The translations under genes and the position numbers were made by a program. From JAMOQA01 sp964420365 (GTDB lineage: Bacteria; Acidobacteriota; Polarisedimenticolia; J045), in assembly GCA_964420365.1 (NCBI GenBank), contig CAYQTA010000084.1:1-13114 (forward strand): a DNA stretch of 13,114 nt, written 5' to 3'. Shown in pieces: positions 6,200-13,105 of the stretch (position 1 is the stretch's first letter; the number at the start of each line of letters is the position of its first letter). The notes beneath the pieces were generated by a model. That model made no database searches. It was not told the origin of the DNA and was given only the letters and a program-made list of their open reading frames with translations.

Positions 6200-7311
6200 A
6201 GCACACCTCCTTCCTTGGCCACGCGCTCGATCACGTCGAGGCACTCCTCGGTGCTCGGCACGTTGCCGCCCATCCGGCCGTGGAAGTCGACCGGGCGGGA
6301 GTCGTGGATCGCGAGGCGCACGTCCTCGAGCATCTGGCCGTTCGACAGCTCGAAGACGACGAACCGGTCGACCTGCTTCGCGAGCGCCTCGAGGGTCTTC
6401 TTCGGGAAGGGCCAGAGCGTCACCGGGCGCACCAGCCCGACCGGGATCCCCTTCTCCCGCGCGAGCTCGATGGCGCTGCGCACGACGCGGGAGACGATCC
6501 CGAAGGCGACCGCGACGATCTTCGCGTCGTCCAGGTGGAAGCCCTGGTAGAGGACCTCGTTCTCCTCGATCTGCCGGTACTTCTCCTGGAGCTTCCGGTT
6601 GTGCTCCTCCAGCTCGTCCGGCTCGAGGAAGATCGAGGAGACCAGGTTCTCGCGGGTCTCGGCGTCGGCCCGGCAGGCCCAGTCGGGCTCCGGCGGCTTC
6701 GGCAGCGGATCGGGGAAGACGACCGGCTCCATCATCTGCCCGGTGAACCCGTCGGCGACGACGAACACCGGCGTGCGGTACTTGAAGGCGGTCTCGAACG
6801 CCTTCATCGTCAGGTCGCACATCTCCTGGCCGCTGGACGGCGCGTAGACGGGATTCTTGTAGTTCCCGTGTCCGCCGATCTTGACGACCTGGTTGTAGTC
6901 GCCCTGCTCCGGGGCGATGTTCCCGAGCCCGGGGCCGCCGCGCATGATGTCGGCGATGACGCAGGGCAGCTCGGCACCGGCCAGGTACGAGAGCCCTTCC
7001 TGCATCAGGCTGATGCCCGGACCGGACGAGGCGGTCATCGCGCGAACGCCCGCCGCCGCGGCGCCGTAGAGCATGTTGATCGAGGCGGTCTCCGACTCGG
7101 CCTGGAGGAACGTCCCTCCCACGGCCGGGAAGTCCCGGGCCGCGGTCTCCGCGATCTCGGACGCGGGCGTGATCGGGTAGCCGAAGAAGCAGCGGCACCC
7201 CGCGAGGATCGCCCCCTTGACGATCGCCTCGTTCCCCTTGACCAGCAGGGGGGTCTTCCCCCGGTAGCGGGGATCGTCGGGCGGAATCGGTTGATAGATC
7301 TGCTCGGCCAT
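6196..7311 (-). CDS. 2-oxoacid:ferredoxin oxidoreductase alpha subunit (VorB/KorA type)
   Basis: A 371-residue alpha subunit containing the pyrimidine-binding half of the thiamine-enzyme fold and the transketolase C-terminal-like domain. Visible marks are LVKGNEAIVKGAILAGCR (23-40), FFGYPITPASEI (42-53), the AESETASINMLYGAAAAG block (71-88), SSGPGISLMQEG (95-106), DIMRGGPGLGN (121-131, with the conserved Arg124), GGHGNYKNPVYAPSSGQE (146-163) and FELSNGQMLEDVR (320-332). The wording of these motifs is closest, from memory, to subunits annotated VorB (2-oxoisovalerate) or KorA (2-oxoglutarate), so substrate is left open. The start ATG at 7311 has GGAGGT upstream. It is the middle gene of the operon: 61 bases separate it from the ferredoxin gene, and its stop overlaps the beta-gamma start. 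No iron-sulphur motif is in this subunit; electrons pass through beta and the small ferredoxin. Confidence 0.93.
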   Translation of the reverse strand: MAEQIYQPIPPDDPRYRGKTPLLVKGNEAIVKGAILAGCRCFFGYPITPASEIAETAARDFPAVGGTFLQAESETASINMLYGAAAAGVRAMTASSGPGISLMQEGLSYLAGAELPCVIADIMRGGPGLGNIAPEQGDYNQVVKIGGHGNYKNPVYAPSSGQEMCDLTMKAFETAFKYRTPVFVVADGFTGQMMEPVVFPDPLPKPPEPDWACRADAETRENLVSSIFLEPDELEEHNRKLQEKYRQIEENEVLYQGFHLDDAKIVAVAFGIVSRVVRSAIELAREKGIPVGLVRPVTLWPFPKKTLEALAKQVDRFVVFELSNGQMLEDVRLAIHDSRPVDFHGRMGGNVPSTEECLDVIERVAKEGGVL

Positions 7312-7372
7312 GGATCGACCTCCGTCACGGCCCGGCCGCCGGTTCTTCCCGGGACCGGTCCCGCGGGATGCG

Positions 7373-7609
7373 TCAGGCGCTCTTCTTCAGCCGGAACACG
7401 GTGATCGCGCCGGGCTCCGGGCAGGCGTAGTAGCACAGCCCGCAGCCGGTGCAGCCGGACCCCTTGTAGTCCACCGGGAGGTACCCCTGCTTGTTGAGTT
7501 TCGAGGTCACCTCGAGGCAGTTCGCGGGGCACACCGTGATGCACAGCTGGCAGCCCTTGCACTCGTCCAGGTTGATCTCGACACGACCGCGGTCCTGGCG
7601 CTCAGCCAT
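7373..7609 (-). CDS. 2-oxoacid:ferredoxin oxidoreductase delta subunit, 2x[4Fe-4S] ferredoxin type
   Basis: A 78-residue protein with two classic [4Fe-4S] motifs: Cys17, Cys20, Cys23, Cys27-Pro and Cys53, Cys56, Cys59, Cys63-Pro. This is the VorD/KorD/PorD-type electron-carrying subunit that receives electrons from the beta subunit's cluster and hands them to free ferredoxin. The start ATG at 7609 (MAERQDRG) is preceded by AGGAG at 7620-7616. An upstream in-frame ATG at 7663 would add 18 residues without a comparable site and would begin about three bases after the predicted transcription start, so I reject it. It is the first gene of the three-gene operon. The 61-base gap to the alpha gene contains the palindrome CGGGACCGGTCCCG (7350-7363), which could form a small hairpin. 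A further cysteine, Cys31, lies outside the two motifs. Confidence 0.92.
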   Translation of the reverse strand: MAERQDRGRVEINLDECKGCQLCITVCPANCLEVTSKLNKQGYLPVDYKGSGCTGCGLCYYACPEPGAITVFRLKKSA

Positions 7610-7672
7610 GTGTCTCTCCTGGAAGGATGGGACCCGCCGCGGGCGGGACTGTCCGGCGGGCAAGTGGATGCC

Positions 7673-7701
7673 AGTCTAGGGGGGCCGCGGGGGACCGTCA
7701 A
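7673..7701 (-). promoter_or_regulatory. Promoter of the 2-oxoacid oxidoreductase operon
   Basis: TTGACG (7701 down to 7696, 5 of 6 matches to TTGACA) and TAGACT (7678 down to 7673) are 17 bases apart, the best sigma-70-like pair in the window. Transcription would start near 7666, giving a leader of about 57 bases. The leader holds two CCCGCC segments that can each pair with one GGCGGG, so alternative folds are possible, but nothing shows regulation. Confidence 0.7.
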
Positions 7702-7846
7702 ACCTCCCCGCCAGCCTTTTCGCATGGCCTTCGCCCCCGCCCACCTTCCCCCCGGGACCCTCCCGCGAGGGGGCTCCGCCGCGCGCCGCCGGTGTTCGCC
7801 CCGTCCCGGGAATCCCGCGCCCCGTGCAGGGTTTCGCGGGGCGACC

Positions 7847-7852
7847 TAGATT
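7847..7852 (+). promoter_or_regulatory. Candidate -10 box for the acyltransferase gene
   Basis: TAGATT, with no good -35 at the expected distance (GTGCAG at 7824-7829 is the nearest candidate). It is reported because the same box stands before other transcription units in the window. Transcription would start near 7859, about 64 bases before the ATG at 7923. Confidence 0.35.
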
Positions 7853-7922
7853 GGGCCGCGGACGGTCCGACCGGGCCGCGCGTGCGGGGAAGCGGGCCGG
7901 GCATGCCCGGCCGGGAAGGTCG

Positions 7923-9212
7923 ATGGCGGAGGGCACGGGATCCTGGGGCAGCCCCGGACGTTCCCGGGCGAGAGGACGTCCGCGGCCCCACGTGGAACTC
8001 CTCGCGGGATGGCCGGCGATCGCCCGCCTCGAGCGGGAATGGCGGACCCTCCACGCCCACGACCCGCGGCCGGTCCCCTGCCTCGCGTGGGAGGCCGTCG
8101 AGGCGCTCCGGGCCACCGGTCTCGGCCGGGGGCTCCCGGCGGCGCTCCTCGTCCACGTCGGGGGCCGGCTCGCCGGGATCCTCCCCCTCGAGCTGCACCG
8201 GACGCTGCTCGGGGTTCCCCTCGCCCGCTTCCTCGGCGCCGGGATCCTCGACCGCCACGAACCGCTGCTCTCCCCGGAGGGCCTGGCGGTCGACCCGCTG
8301 AGGGTCCTGGCGGGGCTCGCCCGGGCCCTTCGGCACCAGCCGATCCTCGACCTCGGACCCCTCCGGGCGGACGGGATCGGCGCCCCCTGGCTCTCGGGGG
8401 CCCTGGAGGGGCGCCTCGGGTGGTCCACGCTGCACGGTCTCCGGGAGTACCGGCTGGACCTGGCGGGCGGGTGGAACCGGGTCCGGCTCTCCCTCCCCCT
8501 CCCCCTCCGGGAAGACGCCCGCCACGGCCTCGAGCGGGCCCGGCGACGGGCCCCGACCGACGTCCGGATCTTCCGCGCGAGGGAGGCCGGGGTGGTCCGG
8601 GAGATCCTCGGCCTCGGCCCGGGCAGCCGGGCCGGGAGCGCGGCCGACACCCTGGCCACCGGGCTCCTGGAGCGGGGCGCACGGCGAGGCAAGGTCATCG
8701 TCGGTCGGCTCGTGGTGGGCGGCCGCCTGGTCGCCGGGGTGGCCGCCTGGATGGAGAACCACCAGGCATCGCTGGTCGCCCTCCGGGACGACGGGAAGCA
8801 CGGGCAGATCCATCCCCGCCGGGTGCTCCTGGTCGCCCTGGTCCGGCACCTGGCCGAGCGGGAGGCGTGCTCGCGCATCCTGCTGCCCCCGGCCCGCCAC
8901 GACAGTCGCCTGGGGCTGGTCCCCCGGGAACAGGTCCGGCTGGTCGGCACCCTCCGGGCCGGGCTCGCCCGGGCCCTCGCCGGCCTCGGCCTCAAGCTCG
9001 GGGGAGGTCGGCGCCTCGTCCTCCCCCTGGCGCCGTGGCCGAATCCCGGGCTGCCCGGGACGGTCCCCCTGGTACTGCCCGGCCGCGCCCGGGTCGTCCT
9101 CCGGGAGGCGTTCCGGCGGGCGCCGGCGCGGCGGTCCGGCCGCCCCGCGAACGCGATCGGGGGGACGGACGTCGGCCGCCACGGCCAGCCCCTCCTCCCC
9201 GCGGAGATCTGA
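7923..9212 (+). CDS. CelD/BcsL-family GNAT-like acyltransferase
   Basis: A 429-residue protein with the layout of the CelD/BcsL group (Acetyltransf_6, a GNAT and FemAB-like fold). The N-terminal family block is visible at 23-63 (ELLAGWPAIARLEREWRTL, then a Pro-rich turn and WEAVEAL). A ligand or donor region with GRLAGILPLELHR follows (81-93), then FLGAGILDRHEPLLSPEG (103-120). A C-terminal GNAT-like half (about 240-340) contains GKVIVGRLVVGGRLVAGVAAWMEN, split here as GKVIVGRLVV and GGRLVAGVAAW, and the acyl-CoA-side helix RRVLLVALVRHLAERE. Relatives often act in polysaccharide or cell-envelope modification; the acceptor here is unknown. The start ATG at 7923 has GGGAAGG upstream; the frame is open further up, but that translation is an Arg/Gly-rich shadow. 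The protein is Arg- and Leu-rich, with no membrane segment. The last 90 residues are poorly conserved-looking. It has no functional partner next to it; purL begins 54 bases after its stop codon. Confidence 0.72.
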   Translation: MAEGTGSWGSPGRSRARGRPRPHVELLAGWPAIARLEREWRTLHAHDPRPVPCLAWEAVEALRATGLGRGLPAALLVHVGGRLAGILPLELHRTLLGVPLARFLGAGILDRHEPLLSPEGLAVDPLRVLAGLARALRHQPILDLGPLRADGIGAPWLSGALEGRLGWSTLHGLREYRLDLAGGWNRVRLSLPLPLREDARHGLERARRRAPTDVRIFRAREAGVVREILGLGPGSRAGSAADTLATGLLERGARRGKVIVGRLVVGGRLVAGVAAWMENHQASLVALRDDGKHGQIHPRRVLLVALVRHLAEREACSRILLPPARHDSRLGLVPREQVRLVGTLRAGLARALAGLGLKLGGGRRLVLPLAPWPNPGLPGTVPLVLPGRARVVLREAFRRAPARRSGRPANAIGGTDVGRHGQPLLPAEI

Positions 9213-9223
9213 TCCTTCCGGGG

Positions 9224-9229
9224 TAGACT
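9224..9229 (+). promoter_or_regulatory. Candidate -10 box of purLQ
   Basis: TAGACT lies 11 bases after the acyltransferase stop codon and 37 bases before the purL ATG, identical to the box of the oxidoreductase operon. There is no recognisable -35 at the right spacing. A 7-bp hairpin, CCCGCGG/CCGCGGG (9236-9242 and 9248-9254), follows directly; its right arm touches the start of the purL ribosome-binding site. Confidence 0.4.
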
Positions 9230-9266
9230 CTCCGCCCCGCGGCGCTCCCGCGGGAGGAGGACCCCG

Positions 9267-12200
9267 ATGGCCGCCGTCACCCGCATCGAGATCGGGATCC
9301 GTCCCGGCTTTCCCGACAGCCGGGGCACCGTCGCCGCCCGCCGGATCCGGGACCACCTGGGGATCCCCGTCGAGTCGGTCCGAAGCCGGGACGTCTACCT
9401 GGTCGAGGCCGACCTCTCCCCGGAGGAGGCCGGGCGGGTCGCCGCCGAGTTCGCCGGCCCCGTGCTTCGCCGCGGGGCGGTCGGACGCCTTCCCGCCGAC
9501 GAGCCCTGCGACCTGCTGGTCGAGGTCGGCTACCGCCCCGGGGTGACCGACCCGGTCGGGAAGTCGGCGAAGGTGGCGATCGAGGACCTGCTCGGGCGGC
9601 GGCTCGGGGAGGACGCGGCCGTCTACACGGCGACCCTCTGGCTCCTCGCGGGGGTGACGCGGGAACAGGCCGAGACGATCGCACGGCGCCTGCTGGCGAA
9701 CGAGGTCATCCAGCGGGTCCGGGTGACGGGGCGGGACGAGTGGCTGGCCGCGGAGCCGGACACGACGGTCCCGCGGATCGCCGGCCTGGTCGCGCCGCCG
9801 GTGGAGCGGATCGACCTCGCCGGGCTCACCGACGAGCAGCTCGTCGAGCTCTCCCGGAAACGGCTCCTCGCCCTCACCCTCGAGGAGATGCGGACGATCC
9901 GGGACTTCTTCGCCCGGGCGGCGGACGACCCGCGCCGCCGGGCCGCCGGGCTCGACGGGCGGCCGACCGACGCCGAGCTCGAGTGCCTCGCCCAGACCTG
10001 GTCCGAGCACTGCAAGCACAAGATCATGAACGCGACGATCGTCCACGAGGAGCCCGGCCGGGAACCGGAGACGATCGAGTCGATCTTCAGGACCTACATC
10101 CGCGGCACGACGGAACGGCTCGACCGGCTCTTCCGGGAGCGCGACGGGTCGAGCTGGCTGGTCTCGGTCTTCCACGACAACGCGGGGGTGATCGCGGCCA
10201 CGGACCGGTACCACCTCGTCTACAAGGTCGAGACCCACAACTCCCCCTCCGCCCTCGACCCGTACGGGGGAGCGATCACCGGGATCGTCGGCGTCAACCG
10301 GGACCCCTTCGGCACCGGCCTCGGGGCCGACCTCCTCTGCAACGTCTGGGGCTACTGCTTCGGTCCCCCGGACTGGAAGGGGGAACTGCCCCCCGGCCTG
10401 ATGCACCCGCGGCGGATCCGGGACGGGGTCCACGAGGGGGTGATCGACGGCGGCAACCAGTCCGGGATCCCGTACGGGCGCGGCTGGGAGTTCTTCGACG
10501 AGCGGTTCCTCGGCAAGCCGCTGGTCTACTGCGGGACGGTCGGCCGGATGCCGGTGGAGGTCGCGGGGCGCCCCGCCCACGTCAAGGATGCCCGGCCCGG
10601 CGACCGGATCGTGATGGTCGGCGGCCGGATCGGGAAGGACGGGATCCACGGGGCGACCTTCTCGAGCGCGGAGCTGACCGAGGAGAGCCCGGTCCAGGCG
10701 GTCCAGATCGGCGACCCGATCACCCAGAAGATGATGTTCGACTTCCTGCTGGAGGCGCGGGACCGGGGGCTCTACTCGGCGATCACCGACAACGGCGCCG
10801 GCGGCCTCTCCTCGTCGGTGGGCGAGATGGCGGAGGGCCCGGGCGGCGCCCTCCTCGACCTCGCCCGCACGCCCCTCAAGTACGAGGGGCTCGCCCCGTG
10901 GGAGATCCTGGTCTCCGAGGCCCAGGAGCGGATGACCGTCGCCGTCCCGCCGGACAGGCTCGAGGAGTTCCTCGCGCTGGCCCGCGCCCGGGAGGTGGAG
11001 GCCACCGACCTCGGCGAGTTCACCGACGACGGCTACTTCCACGTGCTGCACGGCGAGGAGACCGTCTGCCTGCTGCCCCTCGAGTTCCTTCACCACGGGC
11101 TGCCGCCGATGCGGCTCGCCGCGCGCTGGAATCCCCCCGCGGGGGGAACGTGGGAGCCGCTTCCGCTCCCGGAGACGCCGGGCGAGGGCGCGGACCTCCT
11201 CGCCGGGTTCCTCGGGCGGCACAACCTCCGTTTCGACGAGGAGCGCTACCGGCACTACGACCACGAGGTCAAGGGGCTCACCGTCGTCCGGCCCTTCGTC
11301 GGGCGGCACCGGGACGTCCCCTCCGAGGCGGCCGTCCTCCAGGTGGCCCACGACGGCTGGGAGGGGTACGCCCTCGGGGAGGGGGTCTTCCCCACCTACT
11401 CCGACGTGGACGCCCACGCGATGGCCCAGGCCGCGGTCGACCTGGCGGTGCGGCGGGTGATCGCGGCGGGCGCCCGGCCGGACCGGATCGCGGCCCTCGA
11501 CAATTACTGCTGGCCCGACCCGCTCCCCGGCCCGGGGAACCCGGACGCCGGGCACAAGCTGGCCCAGCTGGTGCGGGCCTCCCGGGGCCTCGCCGAGGCC
11601 TGCCTCGCCTACGAGGTTCCCCTGGTCTCCGGCAAGGACTCGATGAAGAACGACGCCGTCCTGGGGGGCCGGCGGATCTCGATCCCGCCGACCCTGCTCG
11701 TCTCGGCGATCGGCCTCGTCGACGACGTCCGCCGGGCAATGACCCTCGAGCCCGGAGGGCCCGGCGAGCTCCTCGTCGCCCTGGGCGAGACCCGCGAGGA
11801 GCTCGGCGGCACCGAGTGGGCGGCGCGGCGGGGCCTCGCCCCGGCCGGCGTTCCCCGGGCGAACCCCCGGGCGTGGGCGGCCCGCTACCGGCGGGTCGCG
11901 GAGCTGATCGCCGCGGGCCTGGTCCGGGCGGTCGCGGTCCCCGCCCGGGGAGGCATGCTGCCGGCGATGTTCCGGATGGCCCGGGCCGGCGACCTGGGGC
12001 TCGCCGTCGACCTCTCCCAGCTCCCCGCCGACCGGGGGGTCTCGTGGGAGGCCCGGGCGTTCGGGGAGTCCCTCGGGCGGTTCCTGCTGGCGGTGGAGAA
12101 GGACCGGGTCGCCGAGGTGCTCGACGCCCTCGCCGACGAGCCGGCGGCGATCGTCGGCGAGTTCACGGGGGACGGTCGGCTGGACGTCCGCCTGGGAGAC

Positions 12201-12275
12201 CGGCACATCCTGCGGGCGGACGTGGACGACCTGGCGGCGGTCTTCACCGGGCGCGAGCCCGCGGGGAGGGCGTGA
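9267..12275 (+). CDS. purL: Phosphoribosylformylglycinamidine synthase PurL with N-terminal PurS-like domains
   Basis: A 1002-residue synthetase subunit that converts FGAR plus ATP and ammonia to FGAM, step four of purine synthesis. Residues 5 to about 75 and 82 to about 155 each look like a PurS domain (IEIGIRPGFPDSRG and LLVEVGYRPGVTDPVG), a tandem equivalent of a PurS dimer. The linker and first catalytic domain follow: TWSEHCKHK with the catalytic-type His248, KVETHNSPSALDPYGGAITG (320-339), DGIHGATFSS (458-467) and ITDNGAGGLSSSVGEMAEG (506-524). The second half has DNYCWPDP (745-752) and LVSGKDSMKN (786-795). At the usual SDGGL loop of the second half the sequence is VPARGGMLPA (891-900). 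There is no glutaminase domain; that is supplied by purQ, 2 bases downstream. The start ATG at 9267 has GGAGGAGG (9253-9260). The length lies between the roughly 720-residue small PurL and the roughly 1300-residue E. coli PurL. Confidence 0.95.
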   Translation: MAAVTRIEIGIRPGFPDSRGTVAARRIRDHLGIPVESVRSRDVYLVEADLSPEEAGRVAAEFAGPVLRRGAVGRLPADEPCDLLVEVGYRPGVTDPVGKSAKVAIEDLLGRRLGEDAAVYTATLWLLAGVTREQAETIARRLLANEVIQRVRVTGRDEWLAAEPDTTVPRIAGLVAPPVERIDLAGLTDEQLVELSRKRLLALTLEEMRTIRDFFARAADDPRRRAAGLDGRPTDAELECLAQTWSEHCKHKIMNATIVHEEPGREPETIESIFRTYIRGTTERLDRLFRERDGSSWLVSVFHDNAGVIAATDRYHLVYKVETHNSPSALDPYGGAITGIVGVNRDPFGTGLGADLLCNVWGYCFGPPDWKGELPPGLMHPRRIRDGVHEGVIDGGNQSGIPYGRGWEFFDERFLGKPLVYCGTVGRMPVEVAGRPAHVKDARPGDRIVMVGGRIGKDGIHGATFSSAELTEESPVQAVQIGDPITQKMMFDFLLEARDRGLYSAITDNGAGGLSSSVGEMAEGPGGALLDLARTPLKYEGLAPWEILVSEAQERMTVAVPPDRLEEFLALARAREVEATDLGEFTDDGYFHVLHGEETVCLLPLEFLHHGLPPMRLAARWNPPAGGTWEPLPLPETPGEGADLLAGFLGRHNLRFDEERYRHYDHEVKGLTVVRPFVGRHRDVPSEAAVLQVAHDGWEGYALGEGVFPTYSDVDAHAMAQAAVDLAVRRVIAAGARPDRIAALDNYCWPDPLPGPGNPDAGHKLAQLVRASRGLAEACLAYEVPLVSGKDSMKNDAVLGGRRISIPPTLLVSAIGLVDDVRRAMTLEPGGPGELLVALGETREELGGTEWAARRGLAPAGVPRANPRAWAARYRRVAELIAAGLVRAVAVPARGGMLPAMFRMARAGDLGLAVDLSQLPADRGVSWEARAFGESLGRFLLAVEKDRVAEVLDALADEPAAIVGEFTGDGRLDVRLGDRHILRADVDDLAAVFTGREPAGRA

Positions 12276-12277
12276 CG

Positions 12278-13102
12278 ATGGCGGCGCTCCGGAGGGGAAG
12301 GGTGCTGATCCCGGTCGGCCTCGGCCTCAACTGCGAGGCGGAGACCGCCCACGCCTTCCGGCTCCTCGGCGAGGAGCCGGACCTCGTCCACCTGACCGAC
12401 CTGTTCGCCGGGCGGCACGGAAAGCGCCTGCCCGACTACCGGGTCCTCGTGCTGATCGGCGGGTTCGCCTACGGGGACCACGTCGCCGGCGGGTTCGTCC
12501 TGGCGACGCGGATCCGGGCCCACCTCCGGGACCAGCTCGCCGCCTTCCTCGCGGAGGGCGGCCTCGTCCTCGGGATCTGCAACGGGTTCCAGACGCTGGT
12601 CCGCCTCGGCCTCGTTCCCGGCCCGGACGAGGGCCCGGCCGACTTCGTGCCCCGTGCCGCCCTCGGCCCCAACGACCGGCTCGGGTACCGGGACGCCTGG
12701 GTGCGCCTCCGGGTGGACGAGCGGACGTCCTGCGCCTGGACCCGCGGGATCGAGGCGATCGACCTGCCGGCCCGCCACGGGGAGGGGAAGTTCCTCGTCG
12801 AGGACGAGGCGACCCTCGACCGCCTCGAGGAAGGGGGCCGGCTCGCCCTCCGGTACGTCGGCCCGGACGGGGAACCGACCACGGAGTGGCCCTGGAACCC
12901 GAACGGCTCGCCCCGCGGCGTCGCCGGGGTCTGCGATGCCACCGGCCGGATCCTCGGCCTGATGCCCCACCCGGACGCGTTCCTTCACCCGTGGCACCAC
13001 CCGGACTGGCGCTTCCACCGGGACCCGGAGCGGGAGATCGTCCCCACCGGGCTCGCTCTCTTCCGCGCGGGGCTCGCCGCCCTCGGCCCCCGGGAGGTGT
13101 GA
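12278..13102 (+). CDS. purQ: Phosphoribosylformylglycinamidine synthase glutaminase subunit PurQ
   Basis: A 274-residue class I glutamine amidotransferase that hydrolyses glutamine and channels ammonia to PurL. Visible motifs are PVGLGLNCEAETAHAF (12-27), GGFAYGDHVAGGFVLA (61-76), LGICNGFQTLVRLGL (98-112) with nucleophile Cys101, the HGEGKF block (167-172), NPNGSPRGVAGV (207-218) and GLMPHPDAFLHP (227-238) with catalytic His231. The residue two after His231, normally Glu in the Cys-His-Glu triad (PHPE), is Asp233 here. It starts 2 bases after the purL stop, with GGGGAGGG (12263-12270) as ribosome-binding site inside the end of purL, so the two are surely co-transcribed. Length and the C-terminal HHPDWR segment fit the longer PurQ type of about 270-290 residues, rather than the 230-residue type of Bacillus. 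Confidence 0.93.
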   Translation: MAALRRGRVLIPVGLGLNCEAETAHAFRLLGEEPDLVHLTDLFAGRHGKRLPDYRVLVLIGGFAYGDHVAGGFVLATRIRAHLRDQLAAFLAEGGLVLGICNGFQTLVRLGLVPGPDEGPADFVPRAALGPNDRLGYRDAWVRLRVDERTSCAWTRGIEAIDLPARHGEGKFLVEDEATLDRLEEGGRLALRYVGPDGEPTTEWPWNPNGSPRGVAGVCDATGRILGLMPHPDAFLHPWHHPDWRFHRDPEREIVPTGLALFRAGLAALGPREV

Positions 13103-13105
13103 CCG

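Larger units (their letters stand above)
7610..7922. other. Divergent intergenic region with back-to-back promoters
   Basis: About 313 bases separate the divergent ferredoxin and acyltransferase genes. The region holds the minus-strand promoter at 7701-7673 with its leader, and a plus-strand TAGATT at 7847-7852. Between them, about 7705-7820 is C-rich sequence without a ribosome-binding site followed by a credible start, and without a strong inverted repeat. I see no small gene or structured RNA in it. Confidence 0.6.

Noticed and set aside
4313..6550. Long plus-strand frame across the YihY and oxidoreductase genes
   Set aside because: It runs antisense to clearly recognised genes, has biased composition and no ribosome-binding site or domain.
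6200..7198. Upstream continuation of the beta-gamma frame through the alpha gene
   Set aside because: The upstream translation is Arg/Gly/Pro-rich and overlaps the alpha coding sequence in another frame. The Shine-Dalgarno and GTG at 6199 mark the true start.
7610..7663. Longer ferredoxin-subunit start at ATG 7663
   Set aside because: It would lie within about three bases of the predicted transcription start and lacks a ribosome-binding site. The ATG at 7609 has AGGAG at the right distance and gives a normal family N terminus.
7698..12206. A minus-strand open frame of about 1500 codons antisense to the acyltransferase and purL
   Set aside because: Its translation is a low-complexity Pro/Arg/Gly/Glu/Val mix with no domain, and it lies opposite firmly identified genes. 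Very high GC removes stop codons from antisense frames, so this is a compositional shadow.
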